64,000 nucleotides of DNA, taken from assembly GCF_000337095.1 (NCBI RefSeq), contig NZ_AOIV01000008.1:124001-188000 (forward strand), written 5' to 3'. Position 1 is the stretch's first letter; each line of letters starts with the position of its first letter. This DNA comes from Halogeometricum pallidum JCM 14848. GTDB lineage: Archaea; Halobacteriota; Halobacteria; Halobacteriales; Haloferacaceae. The position numbers and the translations under genes are program-made. The notes beneath the pieces were generated by a model. The model was given only the letters and a program-made list of their open reading frames with translations, searched no databases and had not been told where the DNA came from. Positions 8,122-16,339 of the stretch are shown here, piece by piece.

Positions 8122-8154
8122 TACGATATTCGAAACTCTGTTTCGTATCTCGTA
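8122..8154. promoter_or_regulatory. long palindrome upstream of carB
   Basis: Arms TACGATATTCGAAAC (8122-8136) and GTTTCGTATCTCGTA (8140-8154) are inverted repeats matching at 13 of 15 positions with a three-base centre. It ends 13 bases before the TATA-like box of carB, the place where haloarchaeal activators or repressors usually bind. A likely operator for pyrimidine- or arginine-dependent control; the regulator is unknown. Confidence 0.6.
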
Positions 8155-8167
8155 GTAATTCGCCGGG

Positions 8168-8174
8168 CTTATTA
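8168..8174 (+). promoter_or_regulatory. TATA-like box of carB
   Basis: CTTATTA is centred about 28 bases before ATG 8199, so the carB transcript is probably leaderless. Confidence 0.5.
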
Positions 8175-8198
8175 CGATGTGCTGGTTTCGTTCCCACG

Positions 8199-11100
8199 AT
8201 GACCGACGAGGACACCTCGACTGGCTCTCCCGAAGAGGGCGAGAACAGGACCATTCTGCTCATCGGAAGCGGTCCCATTCAGATCGGACAGGCGGCCGAG
8301 TTCGACTACTCCGGCGCGCAGGCGTGCCGAGCGCTTCAGGAGGAAGGGGCGCGAGTCGTCCTCGTCAACTCGAACCCGGCGACGATTATGACCGACCCCG
8401 AGATGGCCGACAAGGTGTACATCGAACCCATCACCACGGAGGCCATCTCCGAGGTCATCCGCAAGGAAACCCCCGACGGCGTCATCGCCGGCCTCGGGGG
8501 ACAGACGGGGCTGAACGTCACCGCCGAACTCGCCGAGGAGGGAATCCTCGAGGAGTTCGACGTGGAGATAATGGGGACGCCGCTCGACACCATCTACGCG
8601 ACGGAGGACCGCGACCTGTTCCGCCGGCGCATGGAGGACCTCGGTCAACCCGTCCCCGCCTCGACGACCATCTCGCTCGATGAGGACGAGTCCGTCTCCG
8701 CGGTCACGGAGGAGGACCTCTCGGACCGCGTCGAGTCCGCGGTGGACGCCGTCGGCGGCCTCCCCGTCATCTCGCGGACGACCTACACCCTCGGCGGATC
8801 GGGGTCGGGCGTCGTCGACGACATGGAGGAACTGAAACAGCGCGTGCGCAAGGGCCTCCGCCTCTCGCGCAACAGCGAGGTGCTCATCACCGAGTCCATC
8901 TCGGGGTGGGTCGAACTGGAGTACGAGGTGATGCGCGACGCCGACGACTCGTGTATCATCATCTGCAACATGGAGAACATCGACCCGATGGGTATCCACA
9001 CCGGCGAGTCGATGGTCGTCACGCCCTCGCAGGTGATTCCGGACGAGGGCCACCAGGAGATGCGCGACGCCGCTCTCGAGGTCATCCGCGACCTCGGGAT
9101 TCAGGGCGGGTGTAACATCCAGTTCGCGTGGCACGACGACGGCACCCCCGGCGGCGAATATCGCGTCGTCGAGGTGAACCCGCGCGTCTCCCGTTCCTCG
9201 GCGCTGGCCTCGAAGGCCACCGGCTACCCCATCGCCCGCGTGACGGCCAAAGTCGCCCTCGGCAAGCGCCTCCACGAGATAGACAACGAGATTACGGGCG
9301 AGACCACCGCCGCCTTCGAACCGGCCATCGACTACGTGGTGACGAAGATTCCGCGGTGGCCCAAAGACAAGTTCGACGACGTGGACTTCACGCTCTCGAC
9401 GGCGATGAAGTCGACGGGCGAGGCGATGTCCATCGGACGGACGTTCGAGGAGTCGATGCTGAAGGCGCTCCGCTCCACCGAGTACGACCCGGTGGCCGAG
9501 TGGTCCGAGGTATCCGACGAGGAACTCGAAGCGGAGTACCTCGAACGGCCGACGCCGGACCGCCCGTACGCCATATTCGAGGCGTTCGAGCGCGGTTACA
9601 CCGTCGAAGACGTGGTGGAACTGACCGACATGAAGACGTGGTACGTCGAGCGGTTCAAGCGCATCACCGACTCCGTCGCCGCCGCGCAGGAGGGTGATTT
9701 CACCGCCGCGGCCACCGCCGGTCACACGAACGCCGAGATAGCCGCCGCGACGGGCAGCGAGGTGGGCACCGTCGAGACGCAGGTGCCCGGCCGGACCTAC
9801 AAACAGGTCGACACCTGCGCCGGCGAGTTCGCCGCGCAGACGCCGTACTACTACTCCTCGCGCAAACCGGAGTTCTTCTCCGGACCGTACGAGGGCAACG
9901 CCGCGGCGGGCGAACTCCGCGTCGACCGCGACGTGGAGAGCGTCGTCGTCGTCGGCGGCGGTCCCATTCGCATCGGACAGGGCGTCGAGTTCGACTACTG
10001 TTCGGTCCACGCCGTGCGCGCCCTGCGCGAGATGGGCATCGACGCGCACGTCGTGAACAACAACCCCGAGACGGTCTCGACGGACTACGACACCTCTGAC
10101 GGCCTGTTCTTCGAGCCGATAACGGCCGAGGAGGTCGCGGACGTGATCGAGGCCGCCGACGCGGACGGCGTGATGGTCCAGTTCGGCGGACAGACCTCCG
10201 TCAACATCGGCGAGAAACTGGAGGACGAACTGGCCCGCCGCGGCGTCGACTGCGAGATTCTCGGGACGACGGTGGACGCGATGGACCTCGCGGAGGACCG
10301 CGACCGGTTCAACGTTCTGATGGACGAGTTGGAGATTCTCCAGCCCGAAGGCGGGTCCGCGCGGAGCAGAGAGGAGGCGCTCGAACTCGCGCGCGAGATC
10401 GGCTACCCCGTCCTCGTTCGCCCGTCGTACGTCCTCGGCGGCCGCGCGATGGACGTCGTCCACTCCGACGAGGAGTTGGAGACGTACATCGAGGAGGCCG
10501 TTCGCGTCTCGCCGGACAAACCCATCCTCGTCGACGAGTTCCTCGCGGACGCCGTCGAACTCGACGTGGACGCCGTCAGCGACGGTCGTCGCACCCTCAT
10601 CGGCGGCGTGATGGAACACGTCGAGAGCGCGGGCGTCCACTCGGGCGACTCCGCCTGCATGATTCCGCCGCGCGCCCTGGACGAGGAGACGATGACGCGC
10701 GTCCGCGAGGTGACGGAGGAGATAGCCACCGCCCTCGATACGGTGGGTCTGCTGAACGTCCAACTCGCGGTCAAAGACGGCGAGGTGTACGTGCTCGAAG
10801 CCAACCCGCGCTCCTCGCGGACGGTGCCGTTCGTCTCGAAGGCGACGGGCGTCCCCATCGCCAAACTCGCGGCGAAGGTGATGGCCGGCGAGACGCTTGC
10901 GTCCCTCGACGTGCAGGAGCAGATTCCCGAGCACACCTCGGTGAAGGAGGTCGTCCTGCCGTTCGACCGCCTGCCGAACTCCGACCCGCGCCTCGGCCCC
11001 GAGATGAAGTCGACGGGCGAGGTGATGGGCACCGCGCGGTCGTTCGCCAAGGCGTACGACAAGGCGCAGGACGCGACCAGCAAGCCGGTGCCGACCGGCG

Positions 11101-11435
11101 GCACCGCCATCGTCGACCTCTCGGCCGACGAGTTCCCGGACCTCGACAGCGAGGCGGGGGAGACCCTCCGTGAAGGCTTCGCGGAGTACTTCGACCTCGT
11201 CTCCTTCGAGGACGAGGAGGAACGCGACGCCGCCATCCGCGAGGGGAAGATAGACCTCGTGGTGTCGCGGAATCGCGACATGCTCGAACTCTGCGTCGAA
11301 GAGGAGATAACGTACTTCTCGACGCACGCCTCCGCGTCGGCGGCGCTCGAAGCCATCGGCGCGGCGGACGACCCCCTCGACGTGCTGGCCGTCTCCGACC
11401 GTCCGAAGCGGACGGCCGAGTGGGGCGGCGAGTAG
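8199..11435 (+). CDS. carB: carbamoyl-phosphate synthase large subunit
   Basis: 1078 residues, the usual length. It makes carbamoyl phosphate from bicarbonate, two ATP and ammonia delivered by CarA, feeding arginine and pyrimidine synthesis. The internal duplication is clear: GSGPIQIGQAAEFDYSG near residue 23 and GGGPIRIGQGVEFDYCS in the second half each open a pre-ATP-grasp/ATP-grasp unit. Further signatures are EVNPRVSRSSALASKATGYP and the matching EANPRSSRTVPFVSKATGVP. The last 130 residues form the MGS-like allosteric domain. No carA is adjacent, so the subunit genes are separated unless it lies outside the window. The palindrome at 8122-8154 suggests specific regulation. Confidence 0.97.
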   Translation: MTDEDTSTGSPEEGENRTILLIGSGPIQIGQAAEFDYSGAQACRALQEEGARVVLVNSNPATIMTDPEMADKVYIEPITTEAISEVIRKETPDGVIAGLGGQTGLNVTAELAEEGILEEFDVEIMGTPLDTIYATEDRDLFRRRMEDLGQPVPASTTISLDEDESVSAVTEEDLSDRVESAVDAVGGLPVISRTTYTLGGSGSGVVDDMEELKQRVRKGLRLSRNSEVLITESISGWVELEYEVMRDADDSCIIICNMENIDPMGIHTGESMVVTPSQVIPDEGHQEMRDAALEVIRDLGIQGGCNIQFAWHDDGTPGGEYRVVEVNPRVSRSSALASKATGYPIARVTAKVALGKRLHEIDNEITGETTAAFEPAIDYVVTKIPRWPKDKFDDVDFTLSTAMKSTGEAMSIGRTFEESMLKALRSTEYDPVAEWSEVSDEELEAEYLERPTPDRPYAIFEAFERGYTVEDVVELTDMKTWYVERFKRITDSVAAAQEGDFTAAATAGHTNAEIAAATGSEVGTVETQVPGRTYKQVDTCAGEFAAQTPYYYSSRKPEFFSGPYEGNAAAGELRVDRDVESVVVVGGGPIRIGQGVEFDYCSVHAVRALREMGIDAHVVNNNPETVSTDYDTSDGLFFEPITAEEVADVIEAADADGVMVQFGGQTSVNIGEKLEDELARRGVDCEILGTTVDAMDLAEDRDRFNVLMDELEILQPEGGSARSREEALELAREIGYPVLVRPSYVLGGRAMDVVHSDEELETYIEEAVRVSPDKPILVDEFLADAVELDVDAVSDGRRTLIGGVMEHVESAGVHSGDSACMIPPRALDEETMTRVREVTEEIATALDTVGLLNVQLAVKDGEVYVLEANPRSSRTVPFVSKATGVPIAKLAAKVMAGETLASLDVQEQIPEHTSVKEVVLPFDRLPNSDPRLGPEMKSTGEVMGTARSFAKAYDKAQDATSKPVPTGGTAIVDLSADEFPDLDSEAGETLREGFAEYFDLVSFEDEEERDAAIREGKIDLVVSRNRDMLELCVEEEITYFSTHASASAALEAIGAADDPLDVLAVSDRPKRTAEWGGE

Positions 11436-11720
11436 CGTAGCGAGACGACACACGACAAGCCAAGACGGGAGGCGAGGCGGTCGACGGCGCGTCGCGGTCC
11501 TCGTCTCTTCTTGTCTCTTCTCGACCGTCTGCGTTTCTTCCGCCCCACGGGTCGTCGCTTCGCGATACTTACTCTCAGGGGGGTGCCGTCCGTGTCGAAA
11601 CGGCAAACCCGTCACCGCTGGGTACGCCGCGGGTGCCCGCCCACGCCCCGCGCTCTCGGGAGAACGCAGATTTTGCCCGCCGAACGAACCGTTATGTACG
11701 CTCGAGAGCCACGATATCGT

Positions 11721-12536
11721 ATGTCATTTTCCAGCGGCCGGGTGCTGGTCGCCGGCGCGACGGGCGGGACGGGTCGGCGCGTGCTCGACACGCTCCGGTC
11801 GCTCGACGCCGACGTGACCGTCCGCGCATTGACGCGGTCCGCGGACGAGGAGTCGGCGCTCCGAGAACGGGGCGCCGACGAGGTGGTCATCGGCGACGTT
11901 CTCTCCGCCGAGGACGCTGCCCGCGCCGTCGAGGGCTGTGATGCCGTCGTCTGCACGCTCGGGTCCTCGCCCGGACTCGGCTCCCTCACCGGCGACTACG
12001 CCGACGGACAGGGGGTGGAGAACCTCGTCGACGCCGCCCGCGACGCCGGCGTCACGCGGTTCGTCCTCGTCTCCTCCATCGGCGTCGGCGACTCCAAGTC
12101 GGGGATGGCGCTCGGCCTCCGTCTTCTCCTCCGCGGCCTCGGTATCCTCCGGGCGAAGGCCCGCGCCGAGGCGCACCTCCGCGCGTCGGGTCTCACGTAC
12201 ACGGTTCTCCGACCCGGCGGGCTGACGAACGCCGACGCGACGGGCGACGTGGTCGTCGGCGAGGGCGGCGACACCGTCTCGGGGTCGGTCCCGCGCGCCG
12301 ACGTGGCGGGACTCTGCGTCGCCTCGCTGTTCACGCCGGCGGCGGAGAACAGGACGTTCGAGGTAGTCGCCCGGCGGGGTCTCCGCGGCAACCCAGAGGG
12401 CGTCGTCGAGGTCGACTGGCGGATGGGTCCCTCGCCCGGCGGCGGCGCCTCGGCGGCCGATACCGCCAAGCGGCGGTCCGCGTCCGGTCGCGCGTCGGAC
12501 GACGCTACGGTCGAGGAGAGCGAGTCGGCGGACTGA
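11721..12536 (+). CDS. NAD(P)-binding SDR/NmrA-like protein
   Basis: 271 residues from ATG 11721, chosen over an in-frame ATG at 11694 because a TATA-like ccgttatg lies about 27 bases before 11721. An N-terminal Rossmann fold begins VLVAGATGGTGRRVLD (GxxGxxG). The region RFVLVSSIGVGDSKSG matches the central strand of atypical short-chain dehydrogenases, while the classical YxxxK is not obvious; KARAEAHLRASGLTYTVLRPG follows the family pattern. Substrate unknown. It ends one base before the stop of the convergent NAD kinase gene. Confidence 0.8.
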   Translation: MSFSSGRVLVAGATGGTGRRVLDTLRSLDADVTVRALTRSADEESALRERGADEVVIGDVLSAEDAARAVEGCDAVVCTLGSSPGLGSLTGDYADGQGVENLVDAARDAGVTRFVLVSSIGVGDSKSGMALGLRLLLRGLGILRAKARAEAHLRASGLTYTVLRPGGLTNADATGDVVVGEGGDTVSGSVPRADVAGLCVASLFTPAAENRTFEVVARRGLRGNPEGVVEVDWRMGPSPGGGASAADTAKRRSASGRASDDATVEESESAD

Positions 12537-13361
12537 CTAATCGAGCTTTCCGAGCGCCTCGAAGAAATCGGAGGGCGACCCCGCGAGGCGGACGGGGGCG
12601 TTCGCGGACGCGACGGTCACCTCGGCCGGCGGCGTCAGGTATTTCCGCCGTCTGCCGTCGGTGACGACGACGGCCTCTTCGGCGCCGGCCACCGAGATTG
12701 TCACCTCCGCGTCGGGCGAGACGACCAGCGGCGGCATCCCGTCCTCTGCGACCATCTCGTTGACGACGAGGCCGCCGACGCTCGGGTGGACGAGCGGGCC
12801 GCGTTCGCTGAGGTTGTACGCCGTGCTCCCGGTGGGCGTCGCCACGAGGACGCCGTCGACGTGCCCGCCGCTGTACAGCGAACCGTCGACGCGCACCTCG
12901 ACGTCCACGCCGCCGCCGTGACCGCGCCGGGGACCCTGCACGACCACCTCGTTCATCGCGGGCCGCTCGGTCCACCCGTCGCCGCCGGCGGCGATGCGCG
13001 GCACCTTCCGGACCGCCAGCGACTTTCCCTGCCGGAAGTGCTCGACCTCTCTCATCACGGCCTCGACGGCCTCGTCGGGACCGACGGCGTTCAGAAACCC
13101 GACTTCGCCGAGGTTGACGCCGAGGATGGGCGTCCCGCCCGCGCCCCGCGCGGCGAACAGGAACGTGCCGTCGCCCCCGATGCTCACCGCGAGGTCCGCC
13201 GATTCGAACGTCTCGACGTCGTGGCCCGAGACGCCGAGCGTCTCCGCCGTGTCCGCGTCGACGCGCACGTCGACGCCCGCCTCGCCGAGTCGCTCCCGGA
13301 GGTCCTCGGCCAACCGCGCGGCCCGGTCGTTCCCCCGTTGTGCGACGATGACCACCTGCAT
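12537..13361 (-). CDS. nadK: NAD kinase
   Basis: 274 residues; phosphorylates NAD to NADP. The family motifs are present: GGDGTFLF (62-69), [15 protein letters not shown] at 137-138 in AMNEVVVQG, and the substrate loop [19 protein letters not shown] (176-194). Convergent with the SDR gene with no spacer. Confidence 0.95.
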   Translation of the reverse strand: MQVVIVAQRGNDRAARLAEDLRERLGEAGVDVRVDADTAETLGVSGHDVETFESADLAVSIGGDGTFLFAARGAGGTPILGVNLGEVGFLNAVGPDEAVEAVMREVEHFRQGKSLAVRKVPRIAAGGDGWTERPAMNEVVVQGPRRGHGGGVDVEVRVDGSLYSGGHVDGVLVATPTGSTAYNLSERGPLVHPSVGGLVVNEMVAEDGMPPLVVSPDAEVTISVAGAEEAVVVTDGRRRKYLTPPAEVTVASANAPVRLAGSPSDFFEALGKLD

Positions 13362-13507
13362 GCTCGTCTCTCGGGTTCGCCCTCGCCCGGCAAAAGCCCA
13401 CCGTCACCCGATTCGTCTCCGATACGACCTCCCCCCCGTCGGCGCGCGCAAACCAGTCGGTACGGGTAACATTCATACAGTTTGGCGACTATCTACTCAC
13501 GACTGCG

Positions 13508-13570
13508 ATGGAATCGACCGCTTCGCGTTCGCGCGCGACACGACACGGCGACCGGGGGGACGACGCGTGA
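13508..13570 (+). CDS. possible 20-residue leader ORF coupled to the KaiC-like gene
   Basis: ATG 13508 opens a 20-codon frame (MESTASRSRATRHGDRGDDA). Its TGA overlaps the GTG of the next gene as GTGA. A TATA-like attcatac at about 13471-13478 would place the transcript start near this ATG, so translation may begin here and pass to the main gene. Chance is a real alternative in GC-rich DNA. Confidence 0.3.
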   Translation: MESTASRSRATRHGDRGDDA

Positions 13571-14829
13571 GCGACGACGACGACTGGTTCGAACGCGCGT
13601 TCGCGGACTCCGACGACGACTCGGAGGCCGCGACGGCCGACGGCGAGACGGAGGCGGGCCGGGACGACACCGCGCGACCGGACGCGGGTACCGACACCGA
13701 GGAGACGGCGGCGGACGACGGGTCCGACGGTGCGACTGACGGCTTCGAACGCGCCTTCGGGGCCGACCCCGACGACGACGCGTTCGGCTTCGACGTCGGC
13801 GCACCGTCGGACGACGCGGAATCGACCGCCGACCAACCCGACGTCGGTCAAACCGACCCCGGCCAAGCCGACGCCACCGACCCGTTCGGCGGCGTCCGCG
13901 ATAGGCGGGCGGACGAGCGAAGAGGAACCGACGCCGGGGCGGACTCCGACGGACACGACCCGTTCCCCGACGACTTCGCGGCGGCGATGGAAAGCGCACC
14001 GGAGTTCGGCGGCCCGAGCGACGACTTCGCGGCGGCGATGGAGAGCGCACCGGGGTTGGACGGTCCGGACGCCGGGTTCGGCGGGATGGGCGGCGATGCG
14101 GAGACGTTCGACGACGAGGCGTTCGAGTCCGACATCGAACGCCTCGACATCGGCATCGACGGACTGGACGAGATGATTCTGGGCGGCGTCCCCACCCGGT
14201 CGCTCATGGTCGCCATCGGGTCGGCCGGGACGGGCAAGACCACGTTCGGCCTCCAGTTTCTCAACCGGGCGCTCGAAGACGGCGAGAAGGCCGTCTACAT
14301 CACGCTGGAGGAGAGCCGACAGCGCATCTTCGATACCGCCGAGGAGAAGGGCTGGGCGTTCCGCGAGTACGCCGAGGAAGACCGACTCGCCGTCATCGAC
14401 CTCGACCCCGTCGAGATGGCCAACAGCCTCGCCAGCATCCAGAACGACCTCCCGCGTCTCGTCTCGGAGTTCGGCGCCCAACGCCTCGTCCTCGACTCCG
14501 TCTCACTCTTGGAGATGATGTACGACCGCCCGTCCGAACGCCGGAGTCAGGTGTTCGACTTCGCCCGCGCGCTGAAGGACGCCGGCGTGACGACGCTTCT
14601 CACCTCCGAGGCGAAGGAGAACAACCCCTACTCCTCCCGGCACGGACTCGTGGAGTACCTCGCCGACGCCGTGTTCGTCCTCCAGTACGTCCGTCCGAGC
14701 GACTTCCGCGAGACGAGACTCGCCATCGAAATCCAGAAGGTTCGGGACGCGAACCACTCGCGCGAGACGAAACCGTACGAACTCACGAACGACGGCATCA
14801 GCGTCTACCGACAGGCGAACATCTTCTGA
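13567..14829 (+). CDS. KaiC-like RecA-fold ATPase with long acidic N-terminal region
   Basis: 420 residues from GTG 13567. The first 190 residues are acidic and low-complexity, with two duplicated short motifs: FERAF (8-12 and 60-64) and DDFAAAMESAP (135-145 and 152-162). The C-terminal 230 residues form a single KaiC/RadA-like domain: LDIGIDGLDEMILGGVPTRS, Walker A GSAGTGKT (218-225), ITLEES, and Walker B RLVLDSVSLLEMM. Haloarchaea carry many such proteins (circadian-like, motor-associated ArlH-like or regulatory); nothing here fixes the role. The repeated motifs may be docking sites for partners. Confidence 0.85.
   Translation: MSDDDDWFERAFADSDDDSEAATADGETEAGRDDTARPDAGTDTEETAADDGSDGATDGFERAFGADPDDDAFGFDVGAPSDDAESTADQPDVGQTDPGQADATDPFGGVRDRRADERRGTDAGADSDGHDPFPDDFAAAMESAPEFGGPSDDFAAAMESAPGLDGPDAGFGGMGGDAETFDDEAFESDIERLDIGIDGLDEMILGGVPTRSLMVAIGSAGTGKTTFGLQFLNRALEDGEKAVYITLEESRQRIFDTAEEKGWAFREYAEEDRLAVIDLDPVEMANSLASIQNDLPRLVSEFGAQRLVLDSVSLLEMMYDRPSERRSQVFDFARALKDAGVTTLLTSEAKENNPYSSRHGLVEYLADAVFVLQYVRPSDFRETRLAIEIQKVRDANHSRETKPYELTNDGISVYRQANIF
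13968..14053 (+). repeat. 51-bp tandem duplication within the KaiC-like gene
   Basis: Two near-identical 35-base copies, 13968-14002 and 14019-14053 (one mismatch seen), start 51 bases apart. They encode two copies of DDFAAAMESAP and keep the reading frame. The DNA-level identity suggests a recent duplication. Confidence 0.7.
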
Positions 14830-15004
14830 CGCCGTCGCGGCGGCCGAACTCGGTCGTTACGTGGGAGCGACTCGAAGGGCCGGAATCGAACTCGCGGCTA
14901 AAAACGACTCGGGGCCGCCGGCGGGCCCTCTCCGCTCGGATTATTCGCTCGGCCGGAGGCCGTCGCCTCGGCGTCCGAATACGTTCGGTTCGCCGCGGGC
15001 CTCT

Positions 15005-16339
15005 CTACTCGTCGCGTCGCAGTGCGAGCAAGCAGACGAGCAGGCTCATCGCCGCGAGCGAGGCGACGAAGCCGAATCCGGGCGTGGAGCCGTCGGTTCC
15101 CGTGCCGCCGGATTCGGTGTTGCTCTCCGACGCGGCAGCCGTCTCCTCCTCCGTCGCCGGAGCCGACGTGTCGGTCGGCGTGGCCGTCGACTCCGGCGTC
15201 GCGGTGGCCGTCGACTCGTTCGCCGCGACGGTCACGTTGCCGGCGGAGACGGAGTTGACGCCGAGGGCGTACGTTCCGGGTTCGTCGAAGCTGATGGAGA
15301 AGTTCACCCTGCGGCTCTCCCCTTCGTCTATCTCGACCGACCGACTGTACTCCGTCTCGTTCCCGTCGACGTACAGGCGCGCGTCGAACTCGCCGTCGGC
15401 GTCGCCGGAGTTCTCGACGAGTGCCGAGACGAGCACCGGGTCCCCGACGCTCCCGTTCGTCGCGTTGAGTTCGACCGATTCGACGGAGAACTCCGGTTCG
15501 TCCGACGAGTAGTCGCCGCCTCCGCCGCCGCTGCTACGGCTGCTGTCGTCGTCGTCATCGTCGCTACTGTCGTCGTTGCTGCTGTCCTCTTGCGCCGGGA
15601 CTGCCGTCTCCGTCTCGGTCTCTGTCGCGGTTTCCGTCTCCGTCTCGGTTTCGTTCTCTGTGACGGTCTCGGTTTCTGTCGCCGTCTCCGTGGCGGTTTC
15701 AGTCTCGTTCTCTGTGACGGTTTCCGTTTCTGTGCCCGTCTCGGTCTCTGTCGCAGTCTCAGTTTCCGTCTCCGTCTCTGTCTCCGTTGCAGTCTCGGTT
15801 TCGGTCGCCGTCGGCGTCGGCGTCTCGGCTGCCTCGACGTTCACGGTCACGTCGTTGAGCGTCTCCGGGGCGAACGTCTCGCCATCCGCGGAGGCGAACT
15901 TCGTCTCGGACTCCTCGAACGAGAGTGCGGTGCTCTCGTTCGCCTCGCCGGTCACTTCCAGCGTTATCTCGGCCAGCACGGGACCGTCCGCCTCAGAGGA
16001 GCGGATCTGGTTGAACGCGACGGTGCCGGCCTCGTTGTCGACGTTCGCGACCGGGTCGTCGAAGTCCTCGCTCCCCGAGACCGCTGTCACTTGGACGACG
16101 GCGGGGTCGAACGCGAGCGCCGTCTGATAGCCGCTCACGCCCGTGGCGTCCGTCCACACGCTCACCGTGACGGTCTCGCCCGGTTCCGCGGTCAGGGTCC
16201 CGTCCGGCGACGACGTGACCTCGTCCCCGACGCTGATCCCGGGGGCCGTCTGCGCCGCGACCGACGTCACGCCAGCCGGGAGGCCGACGAGCAGTACGAG
16301 GACGCAGCCGAGGACCAACGCCCTGTTCGCACCGCTCAT
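15005..16339 (-). CDS. cohesin-domain surface protein with PGF-CTERM anchor
   Basis: 444 residues. A Sec signal peptide (1-29, ending SVAAQ) is followed by a cohesin-type beta sandwich (about 34-168): GETVTVSVWTDATGVSGYQT, then LAFDPAVVQVTAVSG, GTVAFNQIRS and LAEITLEVTG. Next come a Thr/Glu-rich repeat (about 173-246), a poly-Asp/Ser linker, and a CARDB-like domain (about 284-370: DPVLVSALVENSGDADGEF). A Thr/Ser-rich stalk leads to the C-terminal sorting signal STPGFGF (PGF at 420-422), a hydrophobic helix and RRDE. PGF-CTERM proteins are cut and lipid-anchored by archaeosortase A (known for the family). It overlaps the upstream dockerin-bearing phosphoesterase gene by ATGA, so the two are translationally coupled and the domains are natural partners. 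Confidence 0.88.
   Translation of the reverse strand: MSGANRALVLGCVLVLLVGLPAGVTSVAAQTAPGISVGDEVTSSPDGTLTAEPGETVTVSVWTDATGVSGYQTALAFDPAVVQVTAVSGSEDFDDPVANVDNEAGTVAFNQIRSSEADGPVLAEITLEVTGEANESTALSFEESETKFASADGETFAPETLNDVTVNVEAAETPTPTATETETATETETETETETATETETGTETETVTENETETATETATETETVTENETETETETATETETETAVPAQEDSSNDDSSDDDDDDSSRSSGGGGGDYSSDEPEFSVESVELNATNGSVGDPVLVSALVENSGDADGEFDARLYVDGNETEYSRSVEIDEGESRRVNFSISFDEPGTYALGVNSVSAGNVTVAANESTATATPESTATPTDTSAPATEEETAAASESNTESGGTGTDGSTPGFGFVASLAAMSLLVCLLALRRDE
15601..15832 (-). repeat. low-complexity Thr/Glu-encoding repeat
   Basis: Degenerate 6-base units (gtctcg/gtttcc variants on the + strand) encode a (TE)n stretch in the cohesin protein, interrupted twice by TVTENETET. 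It probably forms an extended, possibly glycosylated spacer and could vary in copy number. Confidence 0.7.

Noticed and set aside
8172-11615. Very long open frame on the minus strand opposite carB
   Set aside because: It is the antisense of a certain carB gene; its product is Arg/His/Val-rich with no domain, as expected from the high GC at third codon positions.
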